A stretch of DNA of 64,000 nucleotides from Sphaeramia orbicularis (Eukaryota > Chordata > Actinopteri > Kurtiformes > Apogonidae), in assembly GCF_902148855.1 (NCBI RefSeq), contig NC_043972.1, positions 35,037,496 through 35,101,495 on the forward strand, in the 5' to 3' direction. Shown one piece after another: positions 43,634 to 55,300 of this stretch (its first letter is position 1; every line of letters begins with the position of its first letter). The translations under genes and the position numbers were made by a program. Below the pieces are notes generated by a model. That model made no database searches. It was not told the DNA's origin and saw nothing but the letters and a program-made list of their open reading frames with translations.

Positions 43634-45748
43634 TTAATTCTTCCTTTTGCCCTTGCTGGCGGTCTTAGCCGGTGTTACCGTGGGCACAGCTGCTTGGTAA
43701 AGGGCAGCAGATACTTTGTTGATGTAGTACAAGGCAAACAGGGAAAATATGAGGCTGTAAAAAAAAAAAAAAAAAGAGTAACAAAACAAAATACACGGGT
43801 AAAATGAAAATACTTTTATGAAGTAGATACAGGCTATGTAGTCAATTTATGAAGTGGGTGCTGATGACCTGCAAATTACTCACCAGGTAGTGACACAGAC
43901 GCGATGCACCAAACCAGAGGCAAACAGTGACAGGCACAGGCACAACAGAACTGGTGTTTAAGAGGAAGAATAATAAAACAATTAATCAAAAATGTAGAAT
44001 TTTGTGAAACTGAAAACTAACTTTGCATTAAAGGGGTCTATTCACTTACTCTCTGGGAATATCTTGGCTTGGAATCCCTTCCCAAAAACCAGATTTTCAA
44101 GGTTGTTAAATGCCTGGAATAACGTTTAGGTGGAATACAACTTAAATATATCGGCGTCACAGTCTAAACAAAGATTCCTGTTTCTTGGTAGCTTTCTGTT
44201 TAAAATATTTAATGCCAAACACAGTAACAATTCCATTATGCACTGGATATTTTATGTTAGTAAAGCAAGAGAACATAAGCTACTGAGGGGAATCACACAA
44301 AAGCAATTCAACACAAGCAAAAGGATACAGTGAGGGAGCAGATGAAAAGGACTGATCCCAGGAAACCTCCCAGGATGGTGAGCCACTCAGTGGAACCAAG
44401 CTGCTTACTGAACATCTGCATCCCAGCAAATACTAGGACTGACAGCAGACTGGACAGCACCAGGGATGTGCCTGTATTCACCGCTTAAATGGTACAGAAA
44501 CAATGACATGTCAGGAAAACTAAGGGTGGTCAAGTAAAACTGGCAGAGTCCAATATATATATAATAAAGCATATGTGAACAAAGCAAAATCTAAAGACCT
44601 GTAATTTGCCATAATTTCAGGTAGAAACTGTGAGATCTAGATAGCGGTAACCAAATACTTTATTTTCTTTTTCTGGAAATTAATATTTCCACTCCACTAC
44701 ATTGCAGAGGTAAATTATGTACCTTTTCCTTTACTACATTTGTTTGGCAGCTTTAATTCCCTTTCAGATTGAGTTTTTACCTCTGTCTTGTCAAGGAAAT
44801 ACCACATTTCTCCAAAAGCGAAGATCTGAATGTTTGGGTTTGTCATAAATAGAAAGATTGAGCATCCATTTATCACTTGACTAACACTACATTAAAACCC
44901 TTTTGGATATGCTGAGAAAACTGCTGAAAACAGGCCTGTTTTCCTAAGCACATTAAAGTTGAGAGACGTAGTTCTCACAGAATGGGGACACTACAGCAGT
45001 CTAAAGAATATGACATACTATAAAAATAAAATCACCCAGCAGTTTATAAATGAGGTATGTTGAGCTTAACCATAAACATCTACAGCAGTAAACTACAACA
45101 CACATTACTGCAGCAATTTGAAACCCAATACAATCATACATAATTTACTTGTCATTATATAAGTACATATTGCTAGAAGCAGTTAAATACTTTTTAAACG
45201 CAAGGTTTTAATGCAGAACATTTACATGTAGGAGTATTTCCACAGTGTAGTGCAATTAATAATCTGAATACTTTTCCCACCACGTCCATACGACCCAGTG
45301 TTGAGAAGACTTTCTGGTGCTCAGAATAAACCTTAACTTAACAATGTCAGCACTAACAGAGTTTAAATATTAATTAAATATCAGCCATATAAATTAGAAA
45401 TTATTTTTGTGGTTTACCCCACAACGTAATGCCACGTCAGTGTTCCCACGTTAACATTTCCGACTTTCCATTGAACTGACCCAACCCGGCTTCATACCAG
45501 TAAAATCTACAACTGTAAATATATGGCAAACCTTGCAAATCACATCTCCTACTTAATGTTAAGTAGTCTGAGGAGTGAAGTAAACCTGAACCAAAACCGC
45601 GTCGCCAATGCTATGCGTTAACATTAGTTTAACAATCGTTAGCTAAGCTAACTAGCACGGCCGTGGTTACTGGAGCCAGGTACACTACATTTAAGCACTT
45701 ACATATACTGCTTTTCAAATACAAAGAGAATGTGCAAAACATACCCAT
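43634..45748 (-). CDS. krtcap2: Keratinocyte-associated protein 2, oligosaccharyltransferase subunit
   Basis: KRTCAP2 is a small ER membrane subunit of the STT3A oligosaccharyltransferase complex that helps dock it to the translocon for N-glycosylation. Coding exons 45748-45745, 44471-44329, 44113-44050, 43950-43884 and 43754-43634 give 132 residues (human 136). The sequence tracks the human protein closely: [78 protein letters not shown], and a basic ER-type tail [10 protein letters not shown]. Three to four hydrophobic segments are visible. The first coding exon contributes only ATG plus one base. Intron 2 (44328-44114) starts GTATCCTTTT, a minor-spliceosome donor. It lies 0.85 kb from the tmem107 3' end on the same strand. 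Confidence 0.96.
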
Positions 45749-46600
45749 GTCTCGTTAGTAAGTCAATGTTTTCTAAATAAATGGTGGTGAATCAGGTTTC
45801 ACTTCTTGGAGGCAGCTAAATGTCCCGGCTCCTGGAACTATAACCTGACAACCCGGACCGAATAACAGGTAGGACCAGTGGGCGGAGCCGGAAACGAAGG
45901 CGGGTCCTGTGCCATAGGTCAGACACAACACAGACAGGATTTTCATGGACGTACTGAGACCTTTCATCTACATTAAATGCAAATGTATGTTAGATCCAGT
46001 GAATAACAAACTTTTCAGTTCCACTTTGAAAAAAAAAAATCCTGTTAATTATGTTCTCTCTTTTTTTTAAAAAAATCTACTTCAGAGGCATTCTTTATGT
46101 TTCACTGTAGTTTTAAGTAATGTTTTCTGTAATTATACATATATCATGTGTCATGCAATACAAAACTTTTTTGTCTTATCTAAAAGTTCTGCCATGACTA
46201 GGAATAAAGGATGCATTTAGTGAGTAATGATTTTTCTGTGTGTTGTGAAGAGGGTGCATATGCAAGGCAAAATGATCCCAAAAGATAAAACACAGAGAAC
46301 AAAGAACATACAGTGGAGTAATTTAAGTTACAAAATGTATTTCAAATCGAAGCAGCAGTAGAAAAGAAACTAATTATTTATACATAGACATTTTTTGGTA
46401 GACATCCTTAAAAAACTAACCAACCTGACAAGTTAGAGGTAAAAATTACAATGTGAATGATGCAGCTATTTCATTTACAATATATGAAAACACATTTTTA
46501 AAAAATACTCTTCACTGGAAATTTTAACAATTCAAGACCTTTAACTGAAACTAATGTTCAAAAACATACTAACATACTAATTTTGAACAATTCATATCAG
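45749..46600. other. krtcap2 5' flank and tmem107 3' region
   Basis: 45750-45910 is GC-richer and probably holds the krtcap2 5' UTR and core promoter. 46010-46600 is AT-rich, the likely tmem107 3' UTR. No clear AATAAA was found. Confidence 0.4.
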
Positions 46601-48365
46601 TTATAAAGGCTTCTTCTTGAGTCCAAAAACAGCGATAAACAGGATAATCTCCACAAATGTAGGAAGCACGCTAAAGGAGGAAACAGAGAAAAAAATGCAA
46701 CCACAAATATTAAAGACAGTACATGTCATTATTCAAATATTGCACATAATCAAAAGTTATTTGTCTTTAATTATACTATCACTCCTCTCTGAAATTGTAC
46801 GTATGCCTGCACATCAACAGAGACACACACCAACCTGCAGATGGCAAATATAACCCAGTATGTCCAGCATTCCCACTTTTCAAACACAAAAAAAGACAAG
46901 GAGACAGCTGCACTGCAGTGGACAGCCAGTGCTGGTTGAAACATCAGTCAGGAAAAACAACTGTCTCAGAGACCTAACATGTGCATTATGTTCACCAACC
47001 TGCAAATGGCAAGGATCCACCAGTAGATGTCACAGTCCCACTGCTCAAACAGAAAGAAAAGCAGAGCCACTGAGGCGCTCGCATGGACTCCTGTGGCTAT
47101 AATAGGTAAAGACCCAAAAGCACAGGTGTATGGAGTCATGGAATCAAACTGACACTATTTTGTTGGGCTCCTTCAAAGCCACTATCACTTAAAATCCACC
47201 TGATAATAAAAAATATATTTTCTGGGAAAAAATACTTCATGGTCTGATTGAAAATGATAAAAGATCTACATCTCCATTCACTGACATAAATATTGGAAGA
47301 AACTAGAAGAAATGTAATATTTCCATCATAAGTTTTACATCATTTGAATGATGTTCAATTTGTATTGTTTTTTCATGCAGTTAATTTTTCTCTCATTTTC
47401 TTTTTATATTTTCATTAATTTTGTTGTATTTCATGTCTTATTTTTTTTATATAATAGTGCCCATTATCAGTTTCTTTAACCTTCCTTGTTAAATGGAATG
47501 ATGCTGTGACATCACCTTGTCTAACATGACTGACAGTTTATGTCCTCTTATAGGATGATGAGTGGCTAATGTGTGTATAAAGTATGTTATACATTTTCAA
47601 GAAGTTCCAACAAGATGGTTTCGACAAACTGAAACGCTGTAATAGTGTGTTAAACAAGCATGACAGTGTGGAGCAGAGCTGTATGATTATTTTCAGATGC
47701 AACTTCTACTCCACACACCAGCTGCTCATTTAGGCGTGTAGAAAATGGGAAAAAAAAAACTAGTTCAATTATTGTGAAAACCCTAATATTAACAGCTACA
47801 TGCTGTCTACATACATGTGGTGTCACATGCAGAGTAAGGATACACAGGAGACCCTGGCTGCAGTTGAACATGGACACTCCTGAGAAGAAACCAGCCAATT
47901 CTATAGCAAACAGCCCCAGAGTGACTGCTAGTCCCACCACCAACCTGAGAGAACACAGAGAAATATATTACTACTGAGTTTGCATTTGAGTGTGTGAAAG
48001 TCTGTGTCAGAATCTCTCTTACTTTTTGTCTTCATTAGCATATTGTTCTGGAGTGAAATCCAAAGGCAAGCAGGCCTTTACATTGTTTTCCTGTTAATCA
48101 AACATTATAGACAGGTCAGTAGACTGTGCAAAAACACAAGCTCAGAGACAGTGAATACATAGGCTATGACATATCAATTACTTAATCCATACAAAAAAGT
48201 TATTATCACCCTAACTAATCAGAGTTACGGAGCACTTTACACATAACAACTTAGTACCATTTGTTTGTGTGTACTTACCCTCGACCAAAAAATGGTTATA
48301 ACGATGACAAGATGAGCGATGATGGTGAGGAACCGTGCTGGAACAAGGCTGGTAACCGCGGACAT
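46601..48365 (-). CDS. tmem107: Transmembrane protein 107, ciliary transition-zone component
   Basis: TMEM107 is a four-pass protein of the MKS module at the ciliary transition zone, needed for ciliogenesis and Hedgehog signalling. Exons 48365-48279, 48090-48023, 47944-47844, then exon 4 as 47096-47000 (or the duplicate 46931-46835), and 46670-46601 give 140 residues, equal to human. Hallmarks are SLVPARFLTIIAHLVIVITI, KACLPLDFTPEQYANED, VTLGLFAIELAGFFSGVSMF and the C-terminus FIAVFGLKKKPL. Exon 3 must end at 47844 to keep frame, giving a donor GTATCCTTAC of minor-spliceosome type. The exon 4 used here encodes STGVHASASVALLFFLFEQW then DCDIYWWILAIC. It is oriented head to head with trim46, with about 1 kb between start codons. 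Confidence 0.95.
46835..46931 (-). CDS. tmem107: tmem107 duplicated exon 4 (alternative exon 4b)
   Basis: A second 97-nt exon in the same phase as 47096-47000, lying 68 bases downstream of it. It begins after acceptor CAACCAG, reads SLAVHCSAAVSLSFFVFEKW then ECWTYWVIFAIC, and ends with the same donor context TGCAG|GTTGGTG. It has no stop. Its WEC.TYW motif is closer to human TMEM107 than that of exon 4a, so 4b looks ancestral in type. Including both exons reaches a stop inside 4b, and skipping both breaks the frame, so use of one or the other is the only arrangement giving full-length protein. Expression is inferred. Confidence 0.85.
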
Positions 48366-49373
48366 GCTAAATACCAGGAGTCAGACAAACTATGCTTAAA
48401 ACTCCTGCTGAATAGGGAGAAACATCTCACGTAATGCAGTTTTTCTACAGGTTTTCTGTGGGTCTTCAGCAACTCAATGCTAATGGCTAACTGGACTGTG
48501 TAATAGTTTAAGCTAACTTAAAGCTAACTTTGTTCAGAAGACACACAGCTGTTCACTGTTCAACTTAAATTCGATTAATAAAGTGATACTTAAGCTAACA
48601 TTTCAGTGTCGTTACCACTTCTGTGTACACTACTGCATACAAACGCCGTCACCTATAGCTTTTACATTTACTGCGTCGTCGTTGCTACAACAACTGAACT
48701 GGGTGCATCCTTTATTACTGCCCGGGTTTACAACCTGGCAGTACAATATGGTTCTGGACACGGACACATTTAAGAACGGACCTTTCTTGTTTTCGTAACA
48801 CAATACCTCCACCTAATGGCGTGTTCAGAAAGTGGGCCAACGATAATTATTTGACATCTTATGTGTGATGAATTCAGTGCCTGGTTCCGGAGCTATCAGA
48901 CTACTGTAGAATGATAATATAAATGTTAAAATCTAATAAGAATGTGTATGTGTGGTACCATGTGGTACCCTTACACTAATAATGGTTTGAAATATTACGA
49001 CGGCCCCAAACACGATGTTTTTACGTCATGAAGTTAGAAGTAATTGTTAAAAACATATATAAACAACCAACTGTGCACATTGTTCCTTTGGTCAATGCGG
49101 CTGTGGTTTTAGGCTCCAGAGCCCCCCACTCCCCCCCCATCCATCCCATTTCTACAACGCGTCCTGTCCGCTAGGAGACAGACAGCACCGAACGGCGTGT
49201 GCGCAGCAGCACACAGCAAGCACCCAAACCACCAAGTCTGTTGTGATCACCAGTCCAAGGCCAGGCTGGCACTATTTATAAATCTAACACACTGGAACCA
49301 GCTCAGGTTGACAGGTAAAGGATTTTAATTACCATCCTACAGAGACAAACACATACGCCGGAAGCGTGAAGGC
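48366..49373. promoter_or_regulatory. Divergent tmem107-trim46 promoter region
   Basis: About 1 kb separates two start codons on opposite strands. 49090-49370 is GC-richer, with a C-rich run near 49124-49138, and must hold the trim46 5' UTR. Core elements cannot be placed. A shared promoter is possible but not shown. Confidence 0.45.
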
Positions 49374-52300
49374 ATGGCCGAAGCGGAGTTACAAACGTTT
49401 ACCTCTATCATGGACGCATTGGTTCGTATCAGTGTAAGTGTAATCCTCGTTTTATAATGATGACGAATTTTAAACGCGATATTATGGGTTTTTTTTGGTC
49501 ATATTTCCTCTCCTGTCTGATTACAGTAGCCTTTTAGATGTAGGAATGTGAGGAATTCCCTTTTTCTTTTTAATGATAATCTACAGCTACAGCACTATTT
49601 CAGTACAATAAAAGCAAGGCCAAAAATGACATATCTAGTGAAAAAATGGTGTAGATTTGTGACGTACATAATCCACCAAAATTTTGGCTAACACTAGCTT
49701 TAAATGCTTACGGGCCGCACACGATGATAAGGCAGGGATGATGCAGGTTGTCATAGAAACCGGATGCAGTGCTGCAACACTGAGCAGGCCTCAGCAGTCA
49801 GATAGCTTTGTGTAAATGCTAAGCCCACGGCCAAATCGAGGAAAAGAACAGAAACCTATATTTATTCTATTGATTTAACCCTCATGTAATCCTCCCTCGT
49901 GGTTACAGGTCTCATTTCTCAGAGCTTTCTCAGTAAATTCTGCATCTGAATTGTTCCAAAGGAAAGTGGAAATACATGACTCCATCCATATCATAGGAGT
50001 CTGACTAATTCATGAGGTCACAAAATCCAGTTTTCTCTGCATTTATGTACCTTCTGCTTTGCGTGTCTAAAATCAACCCAGCGCTGGCATCGTTTCTCTG
50101 ACATCTCATATACATTTTTCAGGTCACAGGAGGTATTGAATGTATAGAGCAACCTTTACTAATTCCAGTGACTCAGCCTTTGACTACTTTTTATCCTACT
50201 ATTGAGAATCTCCTTTCCTCTCCCTCAGTCCAACATGAAGAGCATGGAACGGGAGCTTCACTGCCCAGTGTGTGATGAGATGGTGAAGCAGCCAATCCTA
50301 TTGCCTTGCCAGCACAGTGTGTGCTTGCTGTGTGCGGCTGAAGTATTGGTGCAAAGAGGCTATCCTCCTCCAGACCTCCCTCCTGAGCCCAACTCTCCAG
50401 CCTCTACACCCAACACACGCTCCCCACGCCAGGCACGCAGACCCCCACCCAGGACTCCTGATCGCCTGGAACAAGTCCTCAGAACAGGTTTGCAGACAAT
50501 ACATCTCTTGGTGTATGCACGTTGGGGTTTTTTGCAATTTAAGGTGCTTTAGAACCCAGTTTTCATCTGTGTGGGAGAAAAACTGTATGATCTCACAATC
50601 TAGGTGACCAAAGAGTGAAGTCATCATTTAAAAATGCAACGATGTGTAGGTCACTGTCCTGTTACGTAGGTGATGTAGCTGACACATCGGTTCATCCAGA
50701 GCTTTACCCATTAATCTCCTGACTTATTTAAGTACATGTAGAGTAGGGGGCACAGAGTCAAGGGGACAGAAAGGGCACTGAGCATCAGTCGAGCACACAG
50801 TGTGTGTGTATGAGCATTAAGCATCCACTCCTTAATGAGTAGCTCTGGCATCTAACCTTTACTGATTATTATCAAATTTACAAAGAATGAAAAAATATAG
50901 AAAATGAGTTGCAGCTCTGAAAAGTATGGAAAAGTAAAAGATACTATGGTCAAATATTTGTGTTTCTGCATTATAGCCTCTATTCTTTTTTTCTAAAAGC
51001 ACGTAGAACACAACATTTCTAGAACAGAATTGATCTAACAAGTGGAATGTTTTTCATGGCATTTGGGGTAGAAGGCCAGAGCAGCTCAGTTACAATTGTC
51101 TGTCAATTATTTGGCAACATCACATCATACATTATCAAAAGGTAACCCATCTGCCAACTGTTGAATTTATAAATCATTTATTTTTACACAATAGGCATCT
51201 GGTTGTGTGTCCTTAGATGTTAAATATGGTCTGATCTACAGTGTGGAGTTTTGAAATGGAAAATGTGCCAGAATCCTTGATTAATATGCAGTGGTTTTAT
51301 ATGAGAGGGACAAACATTGTTTTCCTGTTGATGATGAGAATGAGGAAGGTCATTATATAACATTGTTTTCCTGTTATATAATGACCTTCCTCATTCTCAT
51401 CATCCATCCTCTGTGCTCTTTTCCCCTCTTCATCTCCATCCATTTCTTTCTCTCTACACCTGTGTCCTTCTCCCAGTGTGTGGAACGTACCCAGGGCGTC
51501 GACGGAAGGACGCAGCCCCTCCCCCCATGCTGTTCCCATGTCCTTCCTGTCAGCAGGATGTGGAGCTTGGAGAGAGAGGCCTGACAGACTGCCTCCGCAA
51601 CCTCACCCTGGAGCGCATTGTAGAGAGGTATGTGCAGGCACAGACCTCAACAGACACACAGTAAATACAGTGTATAGTGAAGCTCAGTCAGATTATTTCA
51701 GTGACTTTCAAAGTTAACTTTGGATGTGTTGTAATTTCATCATTCAGCTTATCCACAAAAAATAGAAACAATGTAATCAGAGGTTAGAGGAAAAATCCCT
51801 TTAATCAATCCTGCAGGCAGTGAAGTAAAGCAATGACTGAAAGACTTTGTCAATACTCTCTTATAAATGAGACAGGAAATCATTTGTTGGAGGGAGTTTC
51901 AACAATGAATCTTTCTTTTACTCCTGATCCAAGGCTAAGCCTGACTGCAAGTTGCAGTTCCAGCCTAAACACTGCAGTGCAAAACAGCAACACTAACAAA
52001 AAGGTTCAATCCTGAACTAAGTTATGTTGTGCAAGGATGGAGTGGAAGACTCCTCTTCCTCTTTCCGTATCACTTCATGTAAAGGAGATCAAAGTGAGCA
52101 GAGCTGCTTTTGAAAAAGTATTCAGAGATGCTCAACAGACTTATGGGGATAGGCGGTTTGCCAGTTTCACACGCAGCAGTTTGACGGGTGCAGCTGCTCC
52201 CTCCCCAGGCAGTGGTTGTGTTGGTCAGGAAAGTGTGACGATGCATGTTTTACTGCGCAGGATGCACTAACAAGGCAGCTGCTGGTGATGTATTCAGGTC

Positions 52301-55300
52301 AGGCAGCTAAAGAGTTGCACTCATAACTACTGAAAAGAAAGCAGGGCAAAGTTAGATGAGCTCAATCTTCCCTCTTTTGGGTTTAAAGGCCTCATTTTTC
52401 ACTTTCTTTTTCTTTTAGTACCAGCAGAATTGCCTTAACCCTGCCCTTATCTCCCTGCCCCTCTGTTTGCCCTGTAGGTACAGGCACACAGTAAGTCTGG
52501 GCAGTGTTGCCATCATGTGTGGTTTCTGTAAGCCTCCTCAGTCTCTGGAGGCCACTAAGGGCTGTGCTGACTGTAAGTCTAACTTCTGCAATGAGTGTTT
52601 CAAACTCTACCACCCCTGGGGAACCCCTCGAGCCCAGCATGAACACATTTTACCTACCAACAGCTTTCGACCGAAGGTTTGTGTCTTTTTTGTGTAATTT
52701 ATACCTTCTTGTCTGCTGTCACTGTGTTTTAATCCTCTTCTTGTGCTTTAGGTCTTAACCTGTACAGAGCATGAGCAGGAACGACTGCAGTGGTATTGTC
52801 GTAACTGCCAGAAGTTACTGTGCCCATTTTGTAAGCTCCGTCGTGTCCACCATGGACACAAAGTGTTGCCTATAGCGCAGGCTTACCAAGCTCTCAAAGT
52901 GAGTTTGTCAACAGTCATTGTGAACACATTAACACTGAAGTCAGCAGCCATACTATGAACTTTTGTTCTGGTCCTTTAGGACAAAGTCACCAAGGAAGTC
53001 AACTACATTTTGGCAAACCAGGAGGTAATACAGGGCCAAATCACTCAACTGGAAGCTGCCATTAAACAGATGGAGGTAAACTTTTTTCATCCCTTTGCTT
53101 TGTCATTGTATTTTACTCTTGTCTTTGTGCAAATATCATTTAACATCTATAAGGAACAACTATTATTAACCCTTTCATGCATGAGTTATGAGAACCTTAA
53201 TCAAGATTTTTTTTCCTGAGTGTTTTAATTCCTCTTTTGGCATGAAAAAAACAATGCCATTGATTTTTTTTTTTTTTTTATGAACCTATTTTTCATGGAG
53301 TTGCAAAAATGTCCACTCAGCTAGACTTCATGCATTTAATTTTTGAAGCAAAAAAACATGTATTTACTGATATACTGTGTGAAAACCATGGATTTTTTTT
53401 TATGATGCTAATCTGTTGTTTTGTCATTTTAACATACTCTAATGCTAGTTATTACTCATTTTATGGAGATAATATGCCAAAAAAAATTAATTGTTTAAAA
53501 AATCCCTGTTAATTAAAGTCTAATAATAATCACAAGCAATTGATATACACTCAAACATGTTACTGCAGATCAGGTTTATCAAGAACAGCAAAATTACAGT
53601 AATGGTCTGAATGTCAGTGTATGGAATGGTCCACTGTGTTGGCTGATATGGAACTAAAACAATAAAATCCAAAATTATACAAGAGAACTGCTTTAAATAA
53701 CTGTCCACTGTAGTGACCACTATGCATGACAGGGTTAAATTATCCCGATGAAGGTCATAATAACAGAAACATGTTTTACTGTTAATATGATAAAACAAAG
53801 AGGAGATATAGTAAAAGGCTTTTAAAATTCATTACCCTTCTGTAAACCTCAGATTTCTTCATCAATGTTCAACTAGTAAGATTTCCCAAAACAACATCAG
53901 GGACTCTATTCTCTATTCTTTCTTTGATTAAATATGGATCATTTGCTCTACTGTAATTTATATTCGGTTCATTTGCAATGGCCATTCGATACTAATACCA
54001 TTCAGCATAGATAGGATGGGTTTACTGGGCTCTAACTGGATTATTAACATAACTGTCATGCTATTGGAGAAGGAAGAATTGCTGAGATTGTGTTGTTGTC
54101 ACTAATGAACACATGCAGCACTTAAGCACTTCAGCACTTTACTGGAACTCAACAATGGGGGAGCTAATTTTAGATCATTTGTACGCTATATGTATATATT
54201 GTGATTAGTAGTATAGTACAACTTCATTTGATAAATCCAAATATTTTGTTTAGAGTTTCCTGCAAAATGAAATAAGCAATTAAATGTTAAATTTAATGGA
54301 GCAAAAAGTACAATATTTCAGATCCAGTGGAGCACAAGTATCAAGAGGGATAAAATGGAAATAAATAAAACCCAAGTGCCTCACATTTGGTGTAAAGGGG
54401 CCTGCATTGTATCGTCTTTCATCCAACAGTACAATTGAATAGCTTACTCTTCCATCCCACTACTGTAGGGATGGGGATTATCATCATGCCCCCTAGAGGC
54501 CTAGAGCTTTATTACAATGGCACATTTTGGTACTGGTGATTGATATACCACTGTCTCTGTGTTCGTCACACCTAATCTGTCATTATGTTTTTGCTTAGCA
54601 GCAACAGTTTCTCCACAGTTGCTTACCCTTTGGGTTTCCCTCTCTGTGTTTGTGCAGGCAAATAGCACAGTGGCAATGCATCATCTGACCCACTGTATCC
54701 GTGAGCTGGAAGCAGCAGTAGTAGAGCGTCAGGGAGCTTTAGTCCTGGCCCTGGAGGGGTCTCGCAGCAGGAGGGAGGAGGCCTTGTCTGTCCAGGTTTC
54801 AGAGAGGCGAAGCCTTCAGGAACATGCAGGCCTCATGGCCTACACCCAGGAGCTGCTGAAGGAGACTGATCCACCCTGCTTTGTACAGGCTGCCAGAGTC
54901 ACTCACAACAGGCAGGTGCAGCAAAACCCATTCAGCTACATGTTCAAAGGAGGGATAAATGGGTTTGACTTATTGATATCTCTGCAACTCTCACTTCTTT
55001 CAGTGTTAACATGTTAAATTAGCATAAAAGTCTCGCACAGCCAGATTTATTTCCACACTTCATTAACACTGTGGCAGCTCTGAAGATCTGGCACCATACA
55101 TTATCATCTACAACAGGGGTAAAAATTCTCTGGTTTGTTTGGCCCATTCTTTAAAAGTCAGTAGTAGGCACAGGATGTAGTGACAGGGACTTCACAAAAT
55201 AGTGTCAGGAGAGAAACTAAACTAGCAAATTTTTTTTGCAGTTTTTAAACTGGAATTCAATGATTTCATGTTGCCTTAATTGTATGTAAGTGTTTATTCT

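Noticed and set aside
54559-55017. A single 152-codon open frame as a gene
   Set aside because: It is trim46 exon 7 with read-through into flanking intron; the true exon is 54658-54911.
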